Shown: piece by piece, positions 18,122 through 25,159 of the stretch | Numbering within the stretch: position 1 is the stretch's first letter | Layout of the letters: each line of letters starts with the position of its first letter | DNA from: Nonomuraea cavernae | GTDB lineage: Bacteria; Actinomycetota; Actinomycetes; Streptosporangiales; Streptosporangiaceae | Assembly (NCBI RefSeq): GCF_014646355.1 | Contig: NZ_BMNH01000006.1 | Span: 187,102-251,101, forward strand | Direction: 5' to 3' | DNA length: 64,000 bases | Made by a program: the position numbers and the translations under genes | The notes under the pieces: generated by a model | Databases searched by the model: none | Seen by the model: the letters and a program-made list of their open reading frames with translations, nothing else | Told to the model about the DNA's origin: nothing

Positions 18122-18650
18122 CTATCGAACGGTCTGGATGCGTGCGGTCGCGGTGGCCACGGCCACGGGGCGGCCGTCGGGGCCGATCAGCTCACCGGCG
18201 AGAAAGCACACCCTCCTTGCCGCGCTGCACGATCCGCCCCCGGCCGAGCAGCCGCCCGGGCCGAGCGGGGCGGAGAAACTGGCGCTGCACGATCCGCCCC
18301 CGGCCCAGCAGCCGCCCGGGCCGAGCGGGGCGGAGAAACTGGACGTGCAGATCGAGAGTCGGCGCGAACTGGTTCTCCGGCAACGTCGCGACCAGGGCGG
18401 GGCCCAAGGTGTCGTCGAGCATCGCGGCCAGGAACCCCCCTTGGATCACCCCCACCGGGTTGGTGAACTGCTCGCTCGCCTTGAACGCCACCTCGATGGT
18501 GCCGAGCTCGGGATCCACCTCGACCAGCTCCCACCCGAGAAGCACCGCGGCAGGCGGCGGTGGAACCCGCCCCGCCCGCACCTCCCAGAACACCCCACGC
18601 CGTCCCGCGTCCACATCCATGAGCGCCATTGGACAGCATGCCACCGACAC
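18122..18650 (-). pseudogene. PaaI-family hotdog thioesterase, disrupted by duplication and frameshift
   Basis: The N-terminal two thirds read as a normal PaaI thioesterase (FTNPVGVIQGGFLAAMLDD, then LDLHVQFLRPARPGRLLGRG). Then 60 bp are repeated in tandem, duplicating 20 residues in frame. Just after the repeat an extra C in a CCC run (around 18211-18213) shifts the frame into a premature stop at 18192. Skipping one base restores EVCFLAGELIGPDGRP and a normal family C-terminus ending at the TAG at 18122. The duplication is almost perfect (one mismatch), so decay is recent, unless the frameshift is a sequencing error. Confidence 0.8.
18222..18341 (-). repeat. 60-bp tandem duplication inside the PaaI gene
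   Basis: Two adjacent 60-bp copies, 18222-18281 and 18282-18341, differ at a single base. The unit is a multiple of three, so it adds 20 residues to the last beta strands of the hotdog fold. Confidence 0.95.
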
Positions 18651-18735
18651 CTTCGGCTTCTCGACGGCCTCACACGAGGCCCGCTGGATCAGCGGTCAGG
18701 ATCTCCGGGTGGCCGGCGGCCACGCATCAGACGAA
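18640..18735 (+). pseudogene. Relic of an SDR gene 3' end (copy B)
   Basis: One frame reads ASHEARWISGQDLRVAGGHAS, the C-terminal SDR motif, without any SDR core before it. At DNA level 18667-18725 matches the first relic (17187-17236) closely apart from a 9-base gap. The frame has no stop at the expected place and runs on towards the TetR gene, so it is not functional. Confidence 0.6.
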
Positions 18736-18765
18736 CCTCGCCGACGTACGGACGCTTCAAGGGTC

Positions 18766-19320
18766 TCAGCTCGTTCGCAGGATGCCGGCGAGTGTGGTCA
18801 GCGCTTCGGCGATCTGCGCCGGGGTGAGGCCGAGGCCGGAGCGCTGGTAGGCGTACACCTCGGGAGCGAGGGGTGCGAGCAGCACGTCCACCAGAGCGTC
18901 AGGCGCGGGGACACGGGCGGCGGCGAGCAGCGAGCGAACGTGCGCGCGCCAGAAGCCGTACGCGCCGGTCTCGAAGCGTGAGCGGCCCACTTCGCTGCCG
19001 AGCACCAGGTGGACGTGATCCTCGAGCAGACCCACCATGGCCGCGTAGAAGGCGGCCAGCCGCTCCGCAGGAGGCGCGCCGGGGCCGAGCGGCGGGTCAC
19101 CGCGCAGGAGTTGCTCCTGCAGGGCCCGCTCGTGCTCGTCGAGCAGGGCCACGGCGATCGCGGCCCGGTCGGGATAGCGGCGGTAGAGAGTGCCACGCCC
19201 CACACCGGCCGCCTTGGCGATGTCGTCCATGGTCACGTCCTGCGGAGATCTCTGCGCGAACAGCCGGGCGGCGGCGGCGAGAATCCTCGCGCGGTTGCGG
19301 GCGGCGTCGGCTCTCTCCAT
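18766..19320 (-). CDS. TetR-family transcriptional repressor
   Basis: The 184-residue protein has an N-terminal TetR helix-turn-helix (ILAAAARLFAQRSPQDVTMDDIAKAAGVGRGTLYRRYPDR region, residues about 10-50) and a variable ligand-binding C-terminal domain. It is divergent from the azoreductase/SMR/DinB genes and separated from them by about 70 bp that contain two perfect operator-like palindromes. It should therefore repress both itself and the divergent operon, released by a toxic ligand. The ATG at 19320 was chosen; an in-frame GTG three codons upstream is possible. Confidence 0.92.
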   Translation of the reverse strand: MERADAARNRARILAAAARLFAQRSPQDVTMDDIAKAAGVGRGTLYRRYPDRAAIAVALLDEHERALQEQLLRGDPPLGPGAPPAERLAAFYAAMVGLLEDHVHLVLGSEVGRSRFETGAYGFWRAHVRSLLAAARVPAPDALVDVLLAPLAPEVYAYQRSGLGLTPAQIAEALTTLAGILRTS

Positions 19321-19336
19321 GTGTTCCACCCTATCT

Positions 19337-19376
19337 GGACATAGTGTCCGGTTATGGTTAACTGGACACCATGTCC
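19337..19376. promoter_or_regulatory. Twin TetR operator palindromes
   Basis: Two copies of GGACA-N3-TGTCC occur at 19337-19349 and 19364-19376, both preceded by T and followed by G. Centres are 27 bp apart. They fill the gap between the divergent tetR and azoreductase genes and are the obvious binding sites for the repressor. Confidence 0.85.
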
Positions 19377-19393
19377 GCTTAGGAGGAGAAACC

Positions 19394-20020
19394 ATGCTGC
19401 TGCACCTGGACGCCAGCGCGCGCCGCGCCTCGTACTCGCGGAGGCTTTCCGGCATGTACGCCGAAAGGTGGCGCACCGCCCACCCCGGCGACGGGTACGT
19501 TCACCGCGACCTGGCCGCCGACCCCGTACCGCACATCGGCGAAGCCTGGACCGAACTCTGCGACTACGTCCTAGAACACGAAATATCGGAAATCTCCCGC
19601 TACAAGGAGGCCGTCCGCACCCCCGCCCAGCAGGACGCCTGGGCCATCGTCGAGCCGCTCCTCGACGAGGTGGTGGCGGCGGACGTGGTGCTGATCGGCA
19701 CCCCGATGTACAACTATTCGATCCCGTCGTCCCTGAAGGCCTGGCTCGATCAGATCACCTTCCCGAGGATGTCGCTGCGGGGGCGATCCTTCGTCGTGAC
19801 GAGTGCCAGGGGCGGCGCCTACGGCCCGGGCACCCCGCGCGAGCCGCTCGACCACCAGGAGCGCTACCTGCGCGACTTCTTCCGTGGCCATTTCGGGATC
19901 GAGGACGTGACGTTCGTGCACGCCGAGCTGGTCAACGCGCTCCTGGACCCGGCTCTCAGGCACCGCCGAGTCGAGCACGACAGATCGCTGGCGGCGGCGA
20001 TCGAGGCGGTGACCGGATGA
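19394..20020 (+). CDS. FMN-dependent NAD(P)H azoreductase/quinone reductase (flavodoxin fold)
   Basis: The 208-residue protein is an AzoR-like flavoenzyme that reduces quinones or azo compounds with two electrons. It contains the N-terminal phosphate-binding segment (LDASARRASYSR) and the family signature PMYNYSIPSSLKAWLDQI for FMN binding, followed by SARGGAYGPGTP. ATG follows an AGGAGGAG ribosome site by 5 nt. It is the first gene of the TetR-controlled operon and overlaps the SMR gene by ATGA, suggesting a detoxification unit. Confidence 0.92.
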   Translation: MLLHLDASARRASYSRRLSGMYAERWRTAHPGDGYVHRDLAADPVPHIGEAWTELCDYVLEHEISEISRYKEAVRTPAQQDAWAIVEPLLDEVVAADVVLIGTPMYNYSIPSSLKAWLDQITFPRMSLRGRSFVVTSARGGAYGPGTPREPLDHQERYLRDFFRGHFGIEDVTFVHAELVNALLDPALRHRRVEHDRSLAAAIEAVTG

Positions 20021-20331
20021 ACTGGGCCGTCCTGCTGCTGGCCGGGCTGGTCGAGGTGGCCTGGTCGCAGAGCATCAAACCGACGCAGAACTTCACCAAG
20101 CCGATCCCCACGCTGATCTGCCTCGTGCTGATGGCCGCCGCCGTCTGGCTGCTGTCCCAGGCGATGAACACGTTGCCGGTCGGCACGGCCTACGCGGTGT
20201 TCACGGGCATCGGCGCGGTGGGGGCGATCACACTGGGCGTCGTGCTCAACGACGACCCTCTGTCGGCGGGCAGAATGGCGGCGCTCGCTCTGATCGTCGG
20301 AGGGATAGTGTTGGCCCGAGTCACCACATAA
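20017..20331 (+). CDS. Small multidrug resistance (SMR) exporter, SugE/Gdx-like
   Basis: The 104-residue, four-helix protein has the essential membrane glutamate in helix 1 (LVEVAWSQSIK). The pattern W..K after it and GAITLGVVLNDDP near helix 4 resemble the SugE/Gdx (guanidinium exporter) branch more than EmrE. SMR proteins act as antiparallel dimers driven by protons. It is translationally coupled to the azoreductase and is under the same TetR operators. The substrate is likely a small cation or quaternary ammonium compound; no guanidine riboswitch is seen upstream. Confidence 0.9.
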   Translation: MNWAVLLLAGLVEVAWSQSIKPTQNFTKPIPTLICLVLMAAAVWLLSQAMNTLPVGTAYAVFTGIGAVGAITLGVVLNDDPLSAGRMAALALIVGGIVLARVTT

Positions 20332-20346
20332 GGGGAAAGGTCCGCC

Positions 20347-20979
20347 ATGAGGGAGTCCTATCTGGTCGCAGCGCGGTCGGCGGTGGACCTGCTCGGAGAT
20401 CCCGCCGTGGCCGCGGCGTGGGACAAGCCGAGCGCGCTCACCGAGTTCAGCGTCGCCGGCCTTGCCGGGCACCTGGCCCACCAGCTCGTCCGGGTTGAGT
20501 CCGTGCTCGGCCGGCGGCCCGAGGAGGCGCAGGAACCGGTCTCCCTGCTGGAGCACTACTCCATGTCGCCGTGGGTGCAGGCGGGCCTCGACCACGAGAG
20601 CAACATCGGCATCAGGCGGGGCGGCGAGGCCGCCGCCGCCGAAGGGCCCGTCGCGCTCGCCGCCAGGACGGGCGAGCTGCTGGAGCGCCTGCGGGCCGCG
20701 CTGCCCACCGAGCCGGCCGACAGCGTGGTGTCCCTGCCCTGGGCAGGCTGGTCGCTGCTGCTGGACGACTTCCTGCTGACCCGGCTGATCGAGCTGGTGG
20801 TGCACTCCGACGACCTGGCCGCCAGCGTCGGCGTGGAGACGCCGGAGCTGCCGTCCGAGGTCGTCGCCCCGGTCGTCGACCTGCTGGCGCGGCTGGCCGT
20901 GCACCGCCACGGGGCGACGGCGGTCATCCGCACGCTGAGCAGGGCCGAACGCGCGCCGGCCACGATCAGCGCCTTCTAG
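20347..20979 (+). CDS. DinB/maleylpyruvate-isomerase-fold protein (mycothiol-dependent type)
   Basis: This 210-residue four-helix bundle belongs to the DinB/MDMPI superfamily, whose actinobacterial members often use mycothiol. A metal-type histidine occurs in GHLAHQ and another in ELVVHSDDL, matching the usual His triad positions. ATG is preceded by GGGGAAAGG. It follows the SMR gene by 15 bp and is probably the last gene of the TetR operon. A thiol-transfer role in the same detoxification response is an inference. Confidence 0.85.
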   Translation: MRESYLVAARSAVDLLGDPAVAAAWDKPSALTEFSVAGLAGHLAHQLVRVESVLGRRPEEAQEPVSLLEHYSMSPWVQAGLDHESNIGIRRGGEAAAAEGPVALAARTGELLERLRAALPTEPADSVVSLPWAGWSLLLDDFLLTRLIELVVHSDDLAASVGVETPELPSEVVAPVVDLLARLAVHRHGATAVIRTLSRAERAPATISAF

Positions 20980-21160
20980 AAGACGAGCGGTCACCGTGCC
21001 GGGCTTCGACGCCTTGATCGTCACCTTGCCGCCCATTGAGTGCGCCGACCGGCCTGCCGGGATCCGTCTCACCGACGAGGCGAATCCCGGCGCGGGTCCG
21101 AGCACCGCTCCAAGCACGGGTCCGGGCTTTAAGCGGGGGTACGGGTCCCGAGCGGGACCG
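20980..21160. other. Convergent spacer with a hairpin
   Basis: This 180-bp spacer lies between the convergent dinB-like gene and the ABC importer operon. I see no gene. Next to the importer stop, 21144-21159 forms a 7-bp stem (GGTCCCG/CGGGACC) with a 2-base loop but no T tract, a possible terminator for the importer operon. Confidence 0.4.
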
Positions 21161-22255
21161 TCAGCTCGTGACCTCCGCGTAGTGGCACGCCACCTGGGCG
21201 CCGGAGACGGCCGGCAGCACGGCGAGCGGCTCCGACCGGCACCTGCCGTCGACCCCCGCCTCGGCCGCCCGCCCGGAGGCCAGCACCTGGCAGCGGGCGT
21301 GGAAGCGGCAGCCGCCCGGGATCCGCGTCGGGTCCGGCGGCTCGCCGGTCAGCACCACCCGCTCGGGCGACTCCGGCAGCACCGAGAGCAGCGCCTGCGT
21401 GTAGGGGTGCCGGGGAGCGGTCAGCACCTGCTCCACCGGGCCCGACTCGACGATCCGGCCGAGGTACATGACCGCGACCCGGTCGGCGATGTTCCAGGCC
21501 AGCCCGAGGTCGTGCGTGACGACCAGCGCCGACAGCCCGAGGTCGTCGCGGAGCCCGAGCATCAGCGCGAGGATCTCGCCCCGGACGGAGGCGTCGAGCG
21601 AGGCCACCGGCTCGTCGGCGACCAGCACCTTCGGGTTGAGCGCCAGCGCTCCGGCGATCACCACCCGTTGCCGCTGCCCGCCGGACAGCTCGTGCGGGTA
21701 GCGCAGGAAGAACCGCTCCGGCGGCCGCAGCCCGGCCTTCGCCAGCGCGGTGGCCACGACCTCCTGCTCGTCGGGCAGTCCGTGGATGCGTGGCCCCTCG
21801 GCCACCGCCTCGTAGACGGTGTGCCTCGGGTTGAGCGAGCCCGTCGGGTCCTGCAGGACGAGCTGCACCTCCCTCCGGTGCGCCTTGAGCGACCTGGAGC
21901 CGTAGTCGAGCGGGGCCCCGCCGTACACGACCGAGCCGGAGGTGGGGCGTTCGAGGCCGAGCAGCGTGCGCGCGAGCGTCGTCTTGCCGCAGCCGGACTC
22001 GCCGACCAGCGCCACGATCTCGCCCTCGCCGATCGCGAGATTGACCCCGTCGACCGCGCGGGCGCGGCGCCCCCGCGAGGGGAACTCCACGTGCACGTCA
22101 CGTGCCTCCAGCAGCGTGCCGCGCCTGGTGGGCTCAGTGGTCGCGGTCTCCGCGTCAGGAGGAGCGTCCTCGGGCACGCGGACGTCACCCTCCGCGGCGG
22201 GAGGAGCGTCCTCGGGCGCCCGGGGCTCGCCCCCCGCGGCTCGCGTCTCGGTCAA
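21161..22255 (-). CDS. Opp-type ABC importer ATPase (OppF-like)
   Basis: The ATPase (364 residues) powers peptide or solute uptake. Walker A GESGCGKTT, Q-loop LVLQDPTGSLNPR, signature LSGGQRQR, Walker B VLVADEPVASLD and the H-loop histidine in VVTHD are all present. The C-terminal cysteine-bearing tail typical of oligopeptide ATPases follows (GGCRFHARC). TTG at 22255 is the start: it overlaps the previous stop as TTGA and follows GGAGGAG. The first 45 residues are an acidic Pro/Ala-rich extension containing two similar APEDAPP/VPEDAPP segments, absent from most relatives. Confidence 0.93.
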   Translation of the reverse strand: MTETRAAGGEPRAPEDAPPAAEGDVRVPEDAPPDAETATTEPTRRGTLLEARDVHVEFPSRGRRARAVDGVNLAIGEGEIVALVGESGCGKTTLARTLLGLERPTSGSVVYGGAPLDYGSRSLKAHRREVQLVLQDPTGSLNPRHTVYEAVAEGPRIHGLPDEQEVVATALAKAGLRPPERFFLRYPHELSGGQRQRVVIAGALALNPKVLVADEPVASLDASVRGEILALMLGLRDDLGLSALVVTHDLGLAWNIADRVAVMYLGRIVESGPVEQVLTAPRHPYTQALLSVLPESPERVVLTGEPPDPTRIPGGCRFHARCQVLASGRAAEAGVDGRCRSEPLAVLPAVSGAQVACHYAEVTS

Positions 22256-23229
22256 GAGATCTCCTCCTTCGCCCGTACGTGCACGCACGCGGCCGAACGT
22301 GCCTCGCCGGCGGGCCAGAGCTCGACGTCGAGGGTCGAGCACTCGGCCAGCGCCACCGGGCAGCGCGGGTGGAACGAACAACCGGTCGGGAGCCGCATGG
22401 GGTCGGGCGGGTCGCCGCCGAGGCCCCTGGGCGCCAGCCGGGAGGCGGGGTCGCCGACGGTCGGGAACGCCGCCGCCAGCGCCCGGCCGTAGGGGTGTCT
22501 GGCGTCGTGGAACACCTCGCGGGACGGGCCGTTCTCGACGACGCGGCCCGCGTACATGATGGCCAGCCGGTCGCACACGTCGGCGAGCACCGAGAGGTCG
22601 TGAGAGATCATGATCAGTGAGATGCCGTGCTCGGCGATCAGCTGTTTGATCAGCGTGAGCACCTGCGCCTGGACCATCACGTCGAGGGCCGTGGTCGGCT
22701 CGTCGGCCACGATCAGCCGGGGCGAGCAGGCCAGTGCCATCGCGATCATCACGCGCTGCCGCTGCCCGCCGGACAGCTCGTGCGGGTAGCTGCCGGCTCG
22801 CCAGGTGGGCAGCCCGACCTGTTCGAGCAGCTCGGCGACGCGCTTGCGGGCGCCGTCGGGCTTGACCAGGTCGTGCACCAGCAGCGGCTCGGCGATCTGG
22901 TCGCCGATCCGCTGCACCGGGTTGAGCCCGTGCTGCGCGCCCTGGAACACGATGGACGCCTCGGCCCACCGGACGGCCCGCAGCCTGCCCCACTTCATGG
23001 TGAGCACGTCCTCGCCGTCGAGCAGGATCCGGCCGCCGACGCGGGCGTCGCGCGGCAGCAGCCGCAGCAGCGCCATGGCCAGCGTCGACTTGCCGGATCC
23101 CGACTCTCCGGCGACCCCGAGCGCCGCCCCCGAGTCGAGGCTCAGCGACACCCCGCGTACGGCGGGCACCTCGCCCGCCGCGATGCGGTAGGTCACCGAG
23201 AGATCGTCCAGTTCGAGAAGGGCCGTCAT
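22252..23229 (-). CDS. Opp-type ABC importer ATPase (OppD-like)
   Basis: This 325-residue ATPase pairs with the OppF-like protein. It has Walker A GESGSGKST, Q-loop IVFQGAQHGLNPVQ, signature LSGGQRQR, Walker B LIVADEPTTALD and the H-loop MISHD. The C-terminal oligopeptide/dipeptide domain with GCSFHPRCP is present. Its start overlaps the upstream permease stop (ATGA). All five parts of the importer are in one transcript. Confidence 0.94.
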   Translation of the reverse strand: MTALLELDDLSVTYRIAAGEVPAVRGVSLSLDSGAALGVAGESGSGKSTLAMALLRLLPRDARVGGRILLDGEDVLTMKWGRLRAVRWAEASIVFQGAQHGLNPVQRIGDQIAEPLLVHDLVKPDGARKRVAELLEQVGLPTWRAGSYPHELSGGQRQRVMIAMALACSPRLIVADEPTTALDVMVQAQVLTLIKQLIAEHGISLIMISHDLSVLADVCDRLAIMYAGRVVENGPSREVFHDARHPYGRALAAAFPTVGDPASRLAPRGLGGDPPDPMRLPTGCSFHPRCPVALAECSTLDVELWPAGEARSAACVHVRAKEEIS

Positions 23230-24110
23230 ACGCCCGCCTTCCGCAGTCGCGGGTTGAGCACCGACTCCAGCGCCCTGCCGCACAGGGTGAACGCCATGAC
23301 GACGGCGACGATGCAGAGGCCGGGGATGAGGATGTACCACCAGGCGCCCTGGTTGACCGCGCCCCAGTCGTAGGAGGCCCGCAGCATGGTGCCCCACGAG
23401 GTCTTGTTGGCGCTGACACCGAGGAAGGCCAGGGTCGACTCGGTGACGATCGCGCTGGCCACCTCCAGCGTGGTGCTGGCCAGCAGCAGCGGCGCCACGT
23501 TGGGCAGGACGTGCCTGGTGGTGATGTGCCAGTGACCGCCGCCGAGCGCCTTGGACCGTTCGATGTACGGCCTGGCCTCCACGGCGAGGGTCTGCGCCCT
23601 GATCAGCCGGGCGGTCGAGGGCCACGAGGTGACCCCGATCGCGATGATGATCGTGAGCGTGCTGCCGCCGAGGATGGCCGCCAGCACCAGCGCCGTCACC
23701 AGCGACGGCAGCACCAGGAACCAGTCGGTGACGCGCATCAGCACGGCGCCGATCCAGCCGCGGAAGTGACCGGCCGCGATGCCGACCACGGCGCCGATCC
23801 CGATGGTGAGCAACGCGGCCAGGAAGCCGATGAGCAGCGAGGTGCGTGACCCCCACCAGACCATCAGCAGGATCGACCGGCCGGACTCGTCGGTGCCGAA
23901 CGGGTAGTCGAGGCTGGGCGCGGCCATCCGGTCGCCGGTGCCCTTGACCACGTTGGTCACGCTCTCGCCGATGAACAGCGGCGCCGCCAGCGCGAGCACG
24001 ACGGCCGCGACCAGCACCGCCAGCCCGATCACACCGGCCCGCTCGTGGCGGAAGCCGTCCCAGAAGCGGCCGAACGCCAGCCGTCTCCGGGTCCAGGCGA
24101 CACTGGTCAC
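23226..24110 (-). CDS. Opp-type ABC importer permease (OppC-like)
   Basis: The 294-residue inner-membrane permease has about six helices, an N-terminal OppC region (RHERAGVIGLAVLVAAVVLALAAP, shown only as landmark) and the EAA loop around RSKALGGGHWHI. The GTG start overlaps the OppB stop as GTGA. With OppB it forms the translocation channel. Confidence 0.93.
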   Translation of the reverse strand: MTSVAWTRRRLAFGRFWDGFRHERAGVIGLAVLVAAVVLALAAPLFIGESVTNVVKGTGDRMAAPSLDYPFGTDESGRSILLMVWWGSRTSLLIGFLAALLTIGIGAVVGIAAGHFRGWIGAVLMRVTDWFLVLPSLVTALVLAAILGGSTLTIIIAIGVTSWPSTARLIRAQTLAVEARPYIERSKALGGGHWHITTRHVLPNVAPLLLASTTLEVASAIVTESTLAFLGVSANKTSWGTMLRASYDWGAVNQGAWWYILIPGLCIVAVVMAFTLCGRALESVLNPRLRKAGV

Positions 24111-25159
24111 GCCGACCTCACCCTCGGGTCGAGGACGTGGTAGACCACGTCGGCCAGTGTGTTCATGAGGATCACCGCCACGGCGATCAGCATGAACGTG
24201 CCCTGCATGAGCGTGAAGTCAGGCACTCTGATCGCCTCGTAGAAGAGCTGCCCGAGCCCGGGCCAGCTGAAGACGGCCTCGACGGTGACCGCGCCGCCGA
24301 CGACGAAGCCGATGCGCATGAAGACCAGCGTCACCGTGGGCAGCAGCGCGTTGGGCACCGCGTGGCGGCGGCGTACGTCGTCGTCGCGCAGGCCCTTGGC
24401 CCGTGCGGTGGTCACGTAGTCCTGGCTCACTTCCTCGAGCAGCGACGAGCGCATGACCATCAGATACTGGGCGTAGACCACGGCGGCCAGCGTGAGGCAG
24501 GGCAGCACCATGTGCATGCCCACGTCGAGGAGGTAGGCGAAGCCGTCGGGGGCGTCCACGCTCTCGATCCCCCGGGTGGGGAAGAGGCCCGGGATGGGGC
24601 CGATGCCGGCCGCGAAGGTCATCAGCAGCAGCAGTCCGAGCCAGAACGTCGGCACGGACCAGAGCACCAGCGAGACGCCGGTGGAGAAGCGGTCGAAGCG
24701 GCTGCCGGGCCGCCAGCCGGCCCGGATGCCCTGCCAGAGGCCGAAGATCACCGCGATGGCCAGGCCCGTTCCGGCGAGCAGCAGTGTGGCGCCGATGCGA
24801 TCTCCGATGAGGTCGATGACCGGCCGCTTGTACTCGTAGGAGGTGCCGAGGTCCAGGCGGAGCGTCTTGCCGACGAAGTCGAAGAACTGCTCGATCAGCG
24901 GCTTGTCCAGACCGAGCCGGTGCCGCTCCAGGTCGAGCTGTGCCGGGGTCATGTTGCGGCCCTGCGCGAGGGCGCGCACCGGGTCGCCGGGCAGCAGGCG
25001 GAACGCGAAGAACGTCCCGATGATCACCATGGCGACACTGAGCAACGCCCCGCCTGCCTTCGACAGCGCGTATCTCAGCGTGCCTCGGTAGGCGGGGCGC
25101 CCGTCACCGGAGCCCGCCGCCTGGACGGCGGGCTCCGCTGCGTCGAGCGGTGTTGTCAT
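24107..25159 (-). CDS. Opp-type ABC importer permease (OppB-like)
   Basis: This 350-residue permease shows the family features LLPGDPVRAL after helix 1 and an EAA loop around TTARAKGLRDDDV. An extra hydrophilic N-terminus of about 30 residues precedes helix 1. The start overlaps the stop of the binding-protein gene (ATGA), with the binding protein upstream as usual. Confidence 0.94.
   Translation of the reverse strand: MTTPLDAAEPAVQAAGSGDGRPAYRGTLRYALSKAGGALLSVAMVIIGTFFAFRLLPGDPVRALAQGRNMTPAQLDLERHRLGLDKPLIEQFFDFVGKTLRLDLGTSYEYKRPVIDLIGDRIGATLLLAGTGLAIAVIFGLWQGIRAGWRPGSRFDRFSTGVSLVLWSVPTFWLGLLLLMTFAAGIGPIPGLFPTRGIESVDAPDGFAYLLDVGMHMVLPCLTLAAVVYAQYLMVMRSSLLEEVSQDYVTTARAKGLRDDDVRRRHAVPNALLPTVTLVFMRIGFVVGGAVTVEAVFSWPGLGQLFYEAIRVPDFTLMQGTFMLIAVAVILMNTLADVVYHVLDPRVRSA

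Noticed and set aside
20332..20346. Possible guanidine riboswitch for the SugE-like gene
   Set aside because: The SMR gene overlaps the azoreductase gene, so there is no leader of its own. The TetR operators explain control.
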